Assembly (NCBI RefSeq): GCF_026239695.1
Contig: NZ_JAPIVS010000006.1
Location: 124,001-188,000, forward strand
DNA from: Pedobacter sp. MC2016-15
Lineage (GTDB): Bacteria; Bacteroidota; Bacteroidia; Sphingobacteriales; Sphingobacteriaceae
Direction of reading: 5' to 3'
Length of the DNA stretch: 64,000 nucleotides
The notes under the pieces are model-generated. The model ran no database searches. It had not been told where the DNA came from and was given only the letters and a program-made list of their open reading frames with translations. Of this stretch, positions 9,554-19,117 are shown in pieces. Position 1 is the first letter of the stretch. Each line of letters opens with the position of its first letter. The position numbers and the translations under genes are program-made.

Positions 9554-11500
9554 TTACTGATGCATACCGCCATTCTTAAACAAGTCATAAGCAGTTTGAT
9601 AATTTGCAATCGCTCTGTTGATTATTCCCTGAGATAAGTGTGTGGGTATTTGTTCATTTTTGACCTTATGATATAGAAAGGTCTCCGTTTTTTGCTGTGG
9701 ACCAAGGATGACCAGACTATCGTCATGCAGATACGCCAGCTTTTGATAGGTACCAAAGATGGCTCTCGGCTGATAAGTTGTATCAAGCACATTTTTTCCG
9801 AAAAGATTACTTTGATAAGTCCAGCCCATTAACCCAAATAAAGTTGGATACAGGTCAATCTGTGAACACATTTTACTGATTACTTTTTTCCTGGCCTGCG
9901 GCAGGTTAAGGATTATACATGGAATGTGATATTTATTAATATCTATCTCATTCTTACCAGCACTTGATGCGCAATGATCTGCGATGATGATCACCACCGT
10001 ATTTTTGAACCATTGCCTAAGCTGCAAGTGCTTTAAAAATTGCCCGATGGCATAGTCAGTATAGCGTACGGCGCCCTCTCTGCCACTTCCGGAAGGGATA
10101 CCGATTTCTCCGGAGGGATAGGTAAAAGGACGGTGATTAGAAGTAGTCATTACAAAATTGTAAAATGGCTTGCCTTCTTTATACTGCTGATCAGAACCGC
10201 GCAAAACGGCATCATACAAATCTTCGTCGCTGATGCCCCAGGCATTCTCGAAATGAACCTGGTTGTTGGTAATGATGCTTCTTTTGGTATGATATGTATC
10301 TCCCATTTTTATACTTCTTCCACGGTCGGTAATATCAAATCCATTGCTTCCAAAGTATTCATTCATGTTATCAAAATAACCATCTCCACCATAGTAGAAT
10401 GTACGTTGATAACCCGCTTGCTCAAAAATATGCCCTACAGTAGCCAGATTTTGATTATGCTGCCTTCTTACGATGCTGCTTCCCGGAGTAGGCGGAGCAG
10501 ACAAAGTTAAGGCTTCCATCCCCCTCACTGTTCTTGTTCCGGTAGCATACATATTGGTAAAGAGCACATTCTGGTCGGCCAAAGAATCGAGCACCGGCAT
10601 CAATTTCTGTGTATTACCAAAATGCTTTAAGAAATCTGCACTGAGGCTTTCTACAGTGATCATGATCACATTTGGTTTATAAGCCGGGCCAGCATTGAAG
10701 ATTTGCCGTTTTATCGAGTTATTTTCTTTGAGAAAACGACTGTTACTTTCTTTAAGTTCCGATCGGATGAGCCGATAAGCCTGATCCTTGTTTAATAAAG
10801 AATAAAAATCATTGTAGTTGAGTTCATTACTTTTGAAAGCAGCGAAAAAAGAATAGATACCGGCTTTTGAAAGCTCATTCTGGTACCTGTTGTTACCTCT
10901 CTCGGCAGAAGAATTACTCCAAATTAAAGGAATCAAAACTGTAATCAACAGGAGTCCTCCTGAGATCAATAGCCTCTTCCGAAATAACATTTGACCATGA
11001 AATGCACTAACAAAGACTTTTTTTCTGGACAGAAACCACATTACCAACAACACCAGGAACAGAACTCCCCCTATCAATAAAGGTAAGGGGTAAGATTCAT
11101 TGATATTATTTACAACCTCATAAGTATAAACCAGGTAATCCACCGCAATGAAATTAAACCGGCTTTCAAATTCCTGCCAAAAAGTAATCTCTGCAAAAAA
11201 GGAAAAGAATGAAATTAAGAGTAAAATAAACAGGCAGATATAGGTGATGGCGCTATGTGCTCTTGTACTTGTCCATCTTGATGGCAGTAGTAACAGATAA
11301 ATATTAAACAGGGTCCCGAGAAACAAAGCTACGGCTACATCGTAAATAAAGCCCTGTATATAGAGTTCTATAATAGATAAAACCCCGAAATGCGTTTTCG
11401 GCAAAGACACCAATAACAAACCTGTCCTGACTAAAAAAGAAGCAAAAACAAAGATTGTAAAAAACGAAAATAGTACGCTGTATCTACCTTTAAAGATCAT
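9554..11500 (-). CDS. LtaS/EptA-like membrane transferase, alkaline phosphatase superfamily
   Basis: A 648-aa enzyme with five N-terminal transmembrane segments (to residue ~195) and a large periplasmic sulfatase-fold domain (~276-560). Visible family residues are the metal-binding Glu of 'MITVESLSADFL', the nucleophile region 'YATGTRTVRG' (Thr at about 320-322), the 'SNHRPF' motif, and the Asp-His of 'IIIADHCASSAGKN'. The family moves glycerophosphate (LtaS) or phosphoethanolamine (EptA, OpgE) from phospholipids. In a Gram-negative with PAP2 genes next door, a phosphoethanolamine- or glycerophosphate-type modification of lipid A or glycans is most likely. It is followed by the two PAP2 genes on the same strand. 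The substrate is inference. Confidence 0.85.
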   Translation of the reverse strand: MIFKGRYSVLFSFFTIFVFASFLVRTGLLLVSLPKTHFGVLSIIELYIQGFIYDVAVALFLGTLFNIYLLLLPSRWTSTRAHSAITYICLFILLLISFFSFFAEITFWQEFESRFNFIAVDYLVYTYEVVNNINESYPLPLLIGGVLFLVLLVMWFLSRKKVFVSAFHGQMLFRKRLLISGGLLLITVLIPLIWSNSSAERGNNRYQNELSKAGIYSFFAAFKSNELNYNDFYSLLNKDQAYRLIRSELKESNSRFLKENNSIKRQIFNAGPAYKPNVIMITVESLSADFLKHFGNTQKLMPVLDSLADQNVLFTNMYATGTRTVRGMEALTLSAPPTPGSSIVRRQHNQNLATVGHIFEQAGYQRTFYYGGDGYFDNMNEYFGSNGFDITDRGRSIKMGDTYHTKRSIITNNQVHFENAWGISDEDLYDAVLRGSDQQYKEGKPFYNFVMTTSNHRPFTYPSGEIGIPSGSGREGAVRYTDYAIGQFLKHLQLRQWFKNTVVIIIADHCASSAGKNEIDINKYHIPCIILNLPQARKKVISKMCSQIDLYPTLFGLMGWTYQSNLFGKNVLDTTYQPRAIFGTYQKLAYLHDDSLVILGPQQKTETFLYHKVKNEQIPTHLSQGIINRAIANYQTAYDLFKNGGMHQ

Positions 11501-11610
11501 TTATCACTAATAAAATTGACTAATGAGGAAAGGTATTATTCAATTCTGTACAAATTCTGAAGTTACTTTCAGCTTGCTGCTTTATATGGTTTGTTCGTCG
11601 ATAACACCTG

Positions 11611-12294
11611 CTATTCATTTGGAATAATAAACTTATATCCCATCCCGTAAATCGCTTTGATGTAATCAGGACAACCTGCACTCATCATTTTTTTTCGAAG
11701 GTTCTTGATATGTGAGTAGATGAAATCATAACTATCCGCCATATCGATATCATCTCCCCAGAGGTGTTCCGCGACAGCCTCCTTTGTTATTACCCTGTTT
11801 TTATTGCTCAGCAGATATAATAGTAGCTCATATTCTTTGCGGGTGAGCGCAATGGTATCCTTATTGGATTTTAGTGATTTTTCGTCAAGATTCAGGCTGA
11901 GTTCCCCCACCTTGATATGGTTATGTCCACCAAATGATTTACGCCGGATAATTGCAGAAACGCGTGCGCCTAACTCCGGCAGATGAAATGGTTTGGCGAG
12001 ATAATCATCGGCACCAGTGTTCAAACCTGTAATTTTATCATCAAGGGAGTTTCTGGCGCTTACAATCAGGACGCCATCTGCCTTCTCCATCGTTTTCAAT
12101 TCTTTAAGCAAATCAAGACCATTACCATTTGGCAGTGTAAGATCCAGGATAATACAGGAATACTCGTTCAAATGAATCTTATCCATGGCACTGTTGAAAT
12201 CATATGCGGCTTCACAAGTAAATTGTTCAGTGCTCAGATACTTGCTGATGCTATCTGAAAGCTCTTTTTCGTCTTCTATTATCAAGATCTTCAT
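11611..12294 (-). CDS. OmpR/PhoB-family response regulator (copy 1)
   Basis: A 227-aa response regulator: receiver domain 1-120 with acidic pocket 'IIEDE', phospho-acceptor Asp51 ('CIILDLTLP') and conserved Lys ('LAKPFH'), then a winged-helix domain 135-227 ('LTRKEYELLLYLL', 'YGMGYKF'). It is the same length as, and by eye about 81% identical to, the regulator at 16170-16853 (about 42 differences, concentrated in the interdomain linker), so one is a duplicate. It has no adjacent kinase of its own: the nearest is at 14908-16164 with the outer-membrane barrel gene between. It lies directly upstream of the LtaS/PAP2 genes and is a good candidate for their regulator. Confidence 0.93.
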   Translation of the reverse strand: MKILIIEDEKELSDSISKYLSTEQFTCEAAYDFNSAMDKIHLNEYSCIILDLTLPNGNGLDLLKELKTMEKADGVLIVSARNSLDDKITGLNTGADDYLAKPFHLPELGARVSAIIRRKSFGGHNHIKVGELSLNLDEKSLKSNKDTIALTRKEYELLLYLLSNKNRVITKEAVAEHLWGDDIDMADSYDFIYSHIKNLRKKMMSAGCPDYIKAIYGMGYKFIIPNE

Positions 12295-12369
12295 AAGACA
12301 TTTCTATTCAGACAAATAAAGCAACATAAACTAGATTAATTCTGGAGTTGCTATCTCTGTGATCCCGTT

Positions 12370-14826
12370 TTATAATGTTGGAATATCGGGGTCTTTTGAT
12401 GAGTCATCTTTGTGATCAAACTTCAGGTTACCAAACTTATAACTAAAGGTGATTCCTACAGAACGGTAAGGAACTTGTCTTAGCGTATATTGCCTGTTAC
12501 CAGCTTGAATGATGGTAATATTCTGATTAATATATTTATTAAAAGGATCTGTTGCACTCAACCCAATACTTGCTTTCTTGTTCAGGAACTGCTTTCTTAA
12601 CGCCAGTGTATAATACAGGAAAGAAGCGTTGGTACCCTGAATACCTACTTTTGGAGAATTGTAATTTCCAAAAACCTCAGCAGATAGATCCTTTGGAAAC
12701 TGGTAAGCGGCATTGAGATTTACGCGATATTCCATTCCCTTAGTATTCTGATTTGTGCCCTTATAATTGAAGACAATTGAGCGGGAAGAGATCAGCACAT
12801 TAGACCGCAGTGTGAATTTACTGCCAAGGGGAACACTTGCATAAATATTACTGCCAATACGGTCCTCTCCGCCTGTATTGATCCTGCTGGTGTAAGAAAC
12901 ATTCGTATAAGTGATGTCCCCTTCGAGATAGCTGGGATAGAAATCGGTAAAAGTTTTAATGTCGTCACCATTATGCCTGTAATAGGCTGTGATATTGGTA
13001 GAAGCCCCATTTTTAAATGATTTGCTATATCCCAGCTCAATATTGTTCGCGATCTCTGGTCTAAGTGCCGGGTTGCCTGAAGAAATATTATAGGGGTCAC
13101 TTCGGTTGAGGAAAGGATTCAGCTCGTCATAGTCCGGACGCTCAAATCGCCTGCTGTAGCTTAATTTTACAGATTGTGTTTCATCAATCTGATGTGAAAT
13201 CACTAAGGATGGACTTAACGCTCCGAAATTGGGTATAGTAGTATTGGCGTAATCTGTATGGTTAACCGTATACTCATATCTCGCCCCTGCTTTTACATCC
13301 AGAACATTAAATGCTTTGAAAGAGGCAGAAAGATAATATGCAAAGATATTCCTTGTATACTTAAAGTTATAAGACTGTAAGGGATCAGGAATATAAGATT
13401 GCGTATCCGGATGATATAACTGAGCATCTATTACACTGCTTATCGTTTTTAAAAAAGCTTTACCACCGGTTTCTATGATGAAATTCTTTGATAGCGGTTG
13501 TGCATAGTTCAGTTCAAAACCCGTTTCCCTCACCTTGCCCGGACTGTAGCTGCTGGCCCCGGTTGAAGGAGACACAGGGTTTGTATAATCCTGCAGCTGA
13601 TTAAAACTTGAACGGTTATTGTTGATGTTGGATTGGTATAGAAAGTTTAGTTCCTGATTTTCTTTAACAAACTTCTTTTTGTACCCCAGGCTCCATTGTA
13701 AGGTATTCCCATTATTGGCGCTACCAGAATTACGGTTGGAATTTACACTCATAGGCAAGCCATCGCTGCCGAAAGAAGTCTGTAACTGATTTGCCGCATC
13801 CAGACTGTTATTACTGGTCCTGTTGTAACCAACTGTAGCGGTAAGATTATCTTTAGGCGTAACGTTCCAGTCTAACCCAATTCCGGTTTGATATCCATTC
13901 TTTTTAATCCTGTTAAAGCCGTTTTGCTGTAAAAGGTCTATTCCATCATTGTTCGTCAGCCTTTTCTCTAAGGGAGAAGTGGTATTTCGTTGTGTATTGC
14001 CACTAAAAAAAGTATTGAACCCAAAGTTATTCTTCCTTGCATTTAGATTGAAAGAGCCGTTACTGAGCCTTGTTCCGGCAGAAAGATTGACAGTCCCGTT
14101 AACTCCGCTTACATTATTATCTTTTAAGATGATATTCACGACACCACCTGTTCCCTGCGAATCATATTTTGCTCCTGGATTGGAGATTACTTCAATATTT
14201 TTAATCTGACTTGCTGGGATAGATGACAGTGCATCGCTTAGACTGGCGCCAAAAATTGTTGAGGGCTTACCATTGATCAGGAAATTAATGCCGGGACTAC
14301 CCAATAACTCTACATTGCCATCAATATCAACTGTAAGCATAGGGACTTTCTTTAAGACCTCAATGGCGCTTCCTCCCTGGGCACTAAGATCATTTGCAGG
14401 ATCGTAAACCAACTTGTCCATTTTATTCTGGACAGTCGGTGTTTGAGCTGTAATATTAACCGTATTTAGCACCTTTTCAGAAGAGCTTAGTAAAATGCTC
14501 TGCAGTGCGGCACGTGGCCTTTCTTTATTGATAATGATGTGTTCTGCTCCGTAAGTATGATACCCCATAAAACCAATGCTGAGACGGTACTCCCCATAAG
14601 GAAGATTACTGATGGTGAAATAACCTTTGGGATCTGAAGACACTGTTCTGACAGCTGTTTGGCTGTCTTGAGGGTAAACATTTATTGTACCAAAATCAAC
14701 CGGGAGTTTCGTATCGGCATCTATAATCTTGGAAGATATTGTTCCGGTAGTGGTTGCTTGCGTCTGTGCATTAATACTTGTATAAAAAAAAGCAATCAAG
14801 AGATAAGTGAGCAGGTATTTCGTCAT
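12370..14826 (-). CDS. Outer-membrane beta-barrel receptor (carboxypeptidase-like plus OMP_b-brl_3 type)
   Basis: An outer-membrane protein of about 818 aa from the Met at 14826, chosen because a signal peptide follows at once ('MTKYLLTYLLIAFFYTSINA') and the upstream in-frame Met (14847) adds seven unrelated residues. Domains: carboxypeptidase regulatory-like fold (~25-110), TonB-receptor-like plug with 'GAKYDSQGTGGVVNIILK', and a 22-strand type barrel to the end. A classical TonB box was not identified. Such barrels are often placed beside two-component systems in Bacteroidota. Here the gene lies between the kinase and the duplicated regulator on the same strand. It may move or sense an envelope-active ligand; no substrate is evident. 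Confidence 0.85.
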   Translation of the reverse strand: MTKYLLTYLLIAFFYTSINAQTQATTTGTISSKIIDADTKLPVDFGTINVYPQDSQTAVRTVSSDPKGYFTISNLPYGEYRLSIGFMGYHTYGAEHIIINKERPRAALQSILLSSSEKVLNTVNITAQTPTVQNKMDKLVYDPANDLSAQGGSAIEVLKKVPMLTVDIDGNVELLGSPGINFLINGKPSTIFGASLSDALSSIPASQIKNIEVISNPGAKYDSQGTGGVVNIILKDNNVSGVNGTVNLSAGTRLSNGSFNLNARKNNFGFNTFFSGNTQRNTTSPLEKRLTNNDGIDLLQQNGFNRIKKNGYQTGIGLDWNVTPKDNLTATVGYNRTSNNSLDAANQLQTSFGSDGLPMSVNSNRNSGSANNGNTLQWSLGYKKKFVKENQELNFLYQSNINNNRSSFNQLQDYTNPVSPSTGASSYSPGKVRETGFELNYAQPLSKNFIIETGGKAFLKTISSVIDAQLYHPDTQSYIPDPLQSYNFKYTRNIFAYYLSASFKAFNVLDVKAGARYEYTVNHTDYANTTIPNFGALSPSLVISHQIDETQSVKLSYSRRFERPDYDELNPFLNRSDPYNISSGNPALRPEIANNIELGYSKSFKNGASTNITAYYRHNGDDIKTFTDFYPSYLEGDITYTNVSYTSRINTGGEDRIGSNIYASVPLGSKFTLRSNVLISSRSIVFNYKGTNQNTKGMEYRVNLNAAYQFPKDLSAEVFGNYNSPKVGIQGTNASFLYYTLALRKQFLNKKASIGLSATDPFNKYINQNITIIQAGNRQYTLRQVPYRSVGITFSYKFGNLKFDHKDDSSKDPDIPTL

Positions 14827-14907
14827 AATGGGTTCGTATGAACACAAAAAAAACGCTAAAATCTGTAGAGTTTCTGTAGATGGATCCTGACCAATCCCAA
14901 ATAAACC

Positions 14908-16164
14908 TTAACTCAGCCATTTGAACATGAAAATGTGCTTTTTATCCGCAAATAAATATTGAATTTTCAGTCCGGAATGATCACATATCTGTTTTACTAT
15001 AGACAATCCAAGTCCGTTAGACTTACTGTATTGTGATTCTTTGTAGAAACGGCCGAACAGTCTTTTAGTATCAAGTCCCTCCTGTTTGGCTGTATTAGCG
15101 ATTTCAAGTTTACCGGGACTCAGCGTGATCCATATTTCGCCCCCTTCTAAATTATGACGGCCTGCATTACTTAAAAGATTGTTCAATAAGATATCTATCA
15201 GCTCGGGATTGGCTATGATGCTGGCAGCATTCAAATCAGTATGTACCCTGATCTGGTTTCCCTCCCAGAATTCGTTGAACTGGCTGAGTTTTTCCCCAAG
15301 TTTGTCTTTCAGATTAATCGGTTCAACGAGGTTAAACTGTTGGTTTTCAATTTTTGCGAGAAGAAGCAGCGACTGATTGAGTTTAGATAATCTGCTTACA
15401 GCAGCGAAGGCGCTTTTAAGACTATCGCTCTGCGCCTCTGACAAATCCTCATCCTGAATAACCAGATCAAGCTTGGAGCGGATGATGGCCAGCGGGGTCT
15501 GTATCTCATGTGATGCATTTTCTGTGAACTCTTTCAGTATCCTGTACTCATCTTTTGCTCCATTTATCGCCTTTGATAGTATATCGTTCATCATCGAAAA
15601 CTCTTCAATATCGGTATCTGGCAATTCATGTTCTTTCTGGCTGCCAAGTTTAAATCCCTTCATCTCGTTCATGGACACATAAAATGGTTTCCATAGCTTT
15701 TTCAAGATCAGACGGTTTAGCAACACAGATATTCCAATCATGAATAAAAGAATCACTAAAGTACTGTATACTAAGGTTCTTGTCAGCAACTTAGTCCCTT
15801 CCAGTGGTTTTGCCACAGACACTTCATACCAGACTCCATTCACACGCTGTGAAAAGACGATCTGACGAAACGTCTCAGATTTGCGGTCATCATGATTGTA
15901 AATGAGTGCCTGACTTATCTTTTTTTTACGAAAACGATCTGTCACATGGTATTCTACCTGCACTTCTTCAAAATTTTTGAAAATTGGCAGGGAGTCATTT
16001 TTACTTACATATTTATGCACTTGCTTCTCATATTTCTCCAGTGCCTCATCCACTTCATGAACAAGCACTTTACTGAGCAATACATAATAAACAACGCCCA
16101 CAATCAAAAATAAGGCTGCCATTGCAGCCATGCTTATGCGGTTATATCGTGTAAATAATTTCAT
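14908..16164 (-). CDS. Sensor histidine kinase
   Basis: A 418-aa membrane sensor kinase. TM1 spans 9-31, followed by a ~95-residue periplasmic sensor region rich in charged residues, then TM2 at 128-150 and a HAMP-like linker. The HisKA dimerisation helix carries the phospho-accepting His219 ('FTENASHEIQTPLAIIRSKL'). The ATPase domain shows the N box ('LLNNLLSNAGRHN') and G box ('SNGLGLSIVKQIC'). It starts 5 bp after the stop of the regulator at 16170-16853, so the two form a classical kinase/regulator pair. Gene content downstream (barrel, second regulator, envelope-lipid enzymes) suggests a PmrAB/PhoPQ-like envelope-stress role; this is inference only. Confidence 0.93.
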   Translation of the reverse strand: MKLFTRYNRISMAAMAALFLIVGVVYYVLLSKVLVHEVDEALEKYEKQVHKYVSKNDSLPIFKNFEEVQVEYHVTDRFRKKKISQALIYNHDDRKSETFRQIVFSQRVNGVWYEVSVAKPLEGTKLLTRTLVYSTLVILLFMIGISVLLNRLILKKLWKPFYVSMNEMKGFKLGSQKEHELPDTDIEEFSMMNDILSKAINGAKDEYRILKEFTENASHEIQTPLAIIRSKLDLVIQDEDLSEAQSDSLKSAFAAVSRLSKLNQSLLLLAKIENQQFNLVEPINLKDKLGEKLSQFNEFWEGNQIRVHTDLNAASIIANPELIDILLNNLLSNAGRHNLEGGEIWITLSPGKLEIANTAKQEGLDTKRLFGRFYKESQYSKSNGLGLSIVKQICDHSGLKIQYLFADKKHIFMFKWLS

Positions 16165-16169
16165 TTTCT

Positions 16170-16853
16170 TTATTCTGAGGGCACGATAAATTTATATCCC
16201 ATACCGTAAACTACTTTAATATAGTCAGGAGAACCGGCGTTCATCATTTTTTTTCTTAAATTTTTGATATGGGAGTAGATAAAATCATAATTGTCTGATA
16301 AATCAATGTCCTCCCCCCACAGATGCTCAACAATGGCTTCCTTTGTTACAACCCTGTTTTTGTTGCTCAACAAGTAGAGCAGCAATTCATATTCTTTACG
16401 GGTAAGCGGAATGGTATCCTTCTCATGTTTTAATGTTTTATCAAGGATATCGAGTACAAAATCACCGATTCTAATCTGATTACGCCCACCGAATGATTTG
16501 CGGCGGATAATAGCCGAGACACGGGCGCCAAGTTCTGGTAAATGAAATGGCTTAGCCAAATAATCATCGGCACCAGTATTTAGCCCAATAATCTTATCAT
16601 CCATGGAGTTTTTCGCGCTCACGATCAATACTCCATCAGCCTTATCCATTGTTTTTAACTCACTTAAAATATCGAGTCCGCTACCATTTGGCAAGGTAAT
16701 ATCAAGTATAATACAGGAATATTCATTCAGATGAATCTTTTCAATTGCGCTGTGATAGTCGTATGCAGCCTCACAAGCAAATTGCTCAGTACTGAGGTAT
16801 TTACTAATACTGTCAGACAGTTCAACTTCATCCTCTATTATTAATATTTTCAT
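16170..16853 (-). CDS. OmpR/PhoB-family response regulator (copy 2)
   Basis: A 227-aa receiver plus winged-helix regulator: acidic pocket 'IIEDE', Asp51 ('CIILDITLP'), conserved Lys in 'LAKPFH', DNA-binding domain with 'LTRKEYELLLYLL' and 'YGMGYKF'. It is the first gene of the kinase operon (kinase start 5 bp downstream). It is nearly the twin of the regulator at 11611-12294. The DNA-recognition helix region 'SYDFIYSHIKNLRKKMM' differs by only one or two residues between the two, so they may share or compete for binding sites and perhaps share the single kinase. Confidence 0.94.
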   Translation of the reverse strand: MKILIIEDEVELSDSISKYLSTEQFACEAAYDYHSAIEKIHLNEYSCIILDITLPNGSGLDILSELKTMDKADGVLIVSAKNSMDDKIIGLNTGADDYLAKPFHLPELGARVSAIIRRKSFGGRNQIRIGDFVLDILDKTLKHEKDTIPLTRKEYELLLYLLSNKNRVVTKEAIVEHLWGEDIDLSDNYDFIYSHIKNLRKKMMNAGSPDYIKVVYGMGYKFIVPSE

Positions 16854-17026
16854 CTTCGGTAATTAATAAGGTCAGCAGCTTTAAAGAAGTTTTATTTTCA
16901 ACTATATTACAAATTAAGCCCGATACAAGAAATTTTATTTTAAACTGCCTTACTCTAAGGGTTGTTATCACTCATTATATCGATTTCCTGATATAATTAA
17001 TTATAAAGTAGTCCAATATAAAAATT

Positions 17027-18658
17027 CTAGATATCCACCTCAATATTCCCTTTGGAAATCCCGGCAATGTCTATTACAGAAAAGTTTGACGAAGGATAAA
17101 TGAGTTTATAATTCCCTCCTATAATCCTGACTGGCACCGGCATATTAAAATCTTTTGCTTCGGCAACCCATCGACAATTCAATTTGCCATCTTTCTCTAT
17201 AAACTCGAGGACGGGTAGACTTTTGTATTTCAGAAATTGATCAAATATGGAATTAAAATTCCTGTCAGACTCCTTGGAAATATAACTAACGACATCACTA
17301 TAATCAACCGTTTTGTGGTAAAATTTGGTATTAAGGCCACGCAGAATACTCCTCCATTTTTCATCGTCATTAATCACTAGTCTAACCATATTTAGCAGTA
17401 CTGCTCCTTTCGAATACATATCTCCGGAACCCATTTGATTCACATTGTATGGGCCGGCCACCTGGCTATCATTTGAAATACCCGGGCGGGTAAGGAAAAT
17501 TGCTTTCTGTGCGGCATCTTTTCCATACTGACTTTCAACAAACAGATAGGTTAAATAAGTCCCAAAACCTTCGTGAATCCACAAATCACCGAGATCTTTA
17601 GTAGTGATACTATTTCCAAACCACTCGTGTGCACTCTCATGCAAAATGATAAAATCCCATTTCGTTCCACCCTCTACTCCAACAAATTCATTCGGTGGAA
17701 ATCCTTTCAGGAAACCGCCATACGCAATAGCACTCTGATGCTCCATCGCCGGATAAGGAACTTCCACCAGCTTATATCCATCTTTGTAAAAAGGGTATGG
17801 CCCCGCCCAATACTCGTAAGAGGACAACATCGATTTTACGTTTTCTTTAAACTGCAGTTTTGCTTTCTCCACATTATGAGAAAGCACCCAATAGTCAAGG
17901 GTTAATTCACCGCCTTCCCCCCGATAGCTATCACTAATGTTTGTATAATCGCCGATATTGGCTGCTACATTGTAATTATTAATCGGACTGCCAACGAACC
18001 AGTCAAAACGGGTATAGCCATTCTTAAGATTGGTCACTTTCCTTAACCTTCCATTCGAAACATTTTTCAAATGACTGGGCACGCTGATACTGATCAACAT
18101 ACTGTCAACCTCATCATAGAGGTGGTCTTTATTGGGCCACCAGACACTTGCACCCGTCCCCTCGCATGCGGTCGCGACAAAAGGTTTTCCCATGGAATCA
18201 GTAGAAAAGACTATACCTCCCAGCATAGGCGCCTTTTTGGTTACAATGGGATATCCTGAATAAAAGACGGTAAACTCATCTTGAGCCCCCTTTTTTATAA
18301 GTCCCGGAAAGGTGATGAATACTGCATCACCATCTCTTTTAAAAGGCAGTTCTTTTTTACGATAAGTTATTTTGTCTATATTCAGGTTGGCAAACAAGTC
18401 GAACTGTAACTGATCGAAATCCTGTGCAGCTGTAAACTTAAACAGATTGCTTCCCTTGATATGTTTTTGATCAATATCAAATTTCACGTCCAGGTGATAA
18501 TAGTTAATATCATAACAGGTTCGAAGGGTTGTTAAACTGCCTCGTAAAGAATCTGCATGTGTGAACTTGACTTTACCGCGCTCAAATTGGGCAAAAGTAA
18601 AAAAGGGGGTGGCAAAAAATATAAAAAAAGTAAGGGCAAGGTAACTGCGTATTTTCAT
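17027..18658 (-). CDS. M1-family zinc aminopeptidase (secreted)
   Basis: A 543-aa exported metallopeptidase with a signal peptide ending TFAQ. The N-terminal half is the M1 beta-saddle domain. The active site is complete: HESAH at 340-344, third zinc ligand Glu about 19 residues on in 'LWIHEGFGTYL', and a substrate-binding motif 'PAMEH' (303-307) in the place of GAMEN. The protein lacks the large C-terminal domain of pepN-type enzymes, which is usual for the short M1 proteins of Bacteroidota. It is monocistronic, with 173 bp before the regulator gene downstream. Probable role: release of N-terminal residues from peptides in the periplasm or outside the cell. Confidence 0.9.
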   Translation of the reverse strand: MKIRSYLALTFFIFFATPFFTFAQFERGKVKFTHADSLRGSLTTLRTCYDINYYHLDVKFDIDQKHIKGSNLFKFTAAQDFDQLQFDLFANLNIDKITYRKKELPFKRDGDAVFITFPGLIKKGAQDEFTVFYSGYPIVTKKAPMLGGIVFSTDSMGKPFVATACEGTGASVWWPNKDHLYDEVDSMLISISVPSHLKNVSNGRLRKVTNLKNGYTRFDWFVGSPINNYNVAANIGDYTNISDSYRGEGGELTLDYWVLSHNVEKAKLQFKENVKSMLSSYEYWAGPYPFYKDGYKLVEVPYPAMEHQSAIAYGGFLKGFPPNEFVGVEGGTKWDFIILHESAHEWFGNSITTKDLGDLWIHEGFGTYLTYLFVESQYGKDAAQKAIFLTRPGISNDSQVAGPYNVNQMGSGDMYSKGAVLLNMVRLVINDDEKWRSILRGLNTKFYHKTVDYSDVVSYISKESDRNFNSIFDQFLKYKSLPVLEFIEKDGKLNCRWVAEAKDFNMPVPVRIIGGNYKLIYPSSNFSVIDIAGISKGNIEVDI

Positions 18659-18842
18659 CGTCGTTAGAATTTTTCAATTAACCGGATGAAATTGAGACAA
18701 CCAGCATATTTACTAAAGTTATCATAAATTAACTTAAGTCAGCATTCTAATTAACTGAAGGCTGCTTTCAAGGGTTTAGCGCACCAAATACTGTTCTCTG
18801 GCGGTGCTTCCAGGACTTGACAAGTTGCTGTAATGATTTATA
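18659..18842. other. Intergenic, left margin of the accessory island
   Basis: Stretch between the M1 peptidase start and the large inverted repeat. No open frame, RNA or terminator was recognised here. Together with the repeat it makes a 459-bp gene-free gap (18659-19117). Confidence 0.5.
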
Positions 18843-19105
18843 TACTGTTCGTATTTCGTTCGTATACTGTTCGTAGTCAAGCTATAGTTTGACTATGGCT
18901 GAACTATACTTGCACTATACCATGTTTACCCCAAGTGTACCTTAACTTCACTACAACTTTACCCCTTGTATACCATTTGGGTAAAGTTATGGTAAAGTTG
19001 GAGTAGATATGGGGTAAACATGGTATAGTTCAAACATAGCTGAAGTATAGGCTAACCATAGCTTGACCACGAACAAACTACGAACAGTATACGAACGATA
19101 TACGG
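18843..19105. repeat. Large imperfect inverted repeat (~260 bp)
   Basis: The two halves are imperfect reverse complements. The outer arms 18851-18873 and 19081-19103 match at 22 of 23 positions (CGTTCGTATACTGTTCG core). An inner block ACTATACCATGTTTACCCC at 18914-18932 pairs perfectly with 19011-19029. The segment TCAAGCTAT also pairs between the arms, and the central ~75 bp pair weakly through 'CAACTTTACC'-like words. The right arm has a ~12-bp insertion relative to the left. Short words (CTATAC, GTTCGTA, GTAAAGTT) recur within each arm. The element ends 12 bp from the stop of the gene at 19118, so as RNA it would be a giant 3' hairpin of that operon. No terminal transposase is present. Confidence 0.9.
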
Positions 19106-19117
19106 CCAGTAATATGA

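Noticed and set aside
18843..19105. Retron msr-msd or CRISPR-like array
   Set aside because: No reverse transcriptase or cas gene is present and the repeats are inverted, not regularly spaced direct repeats.
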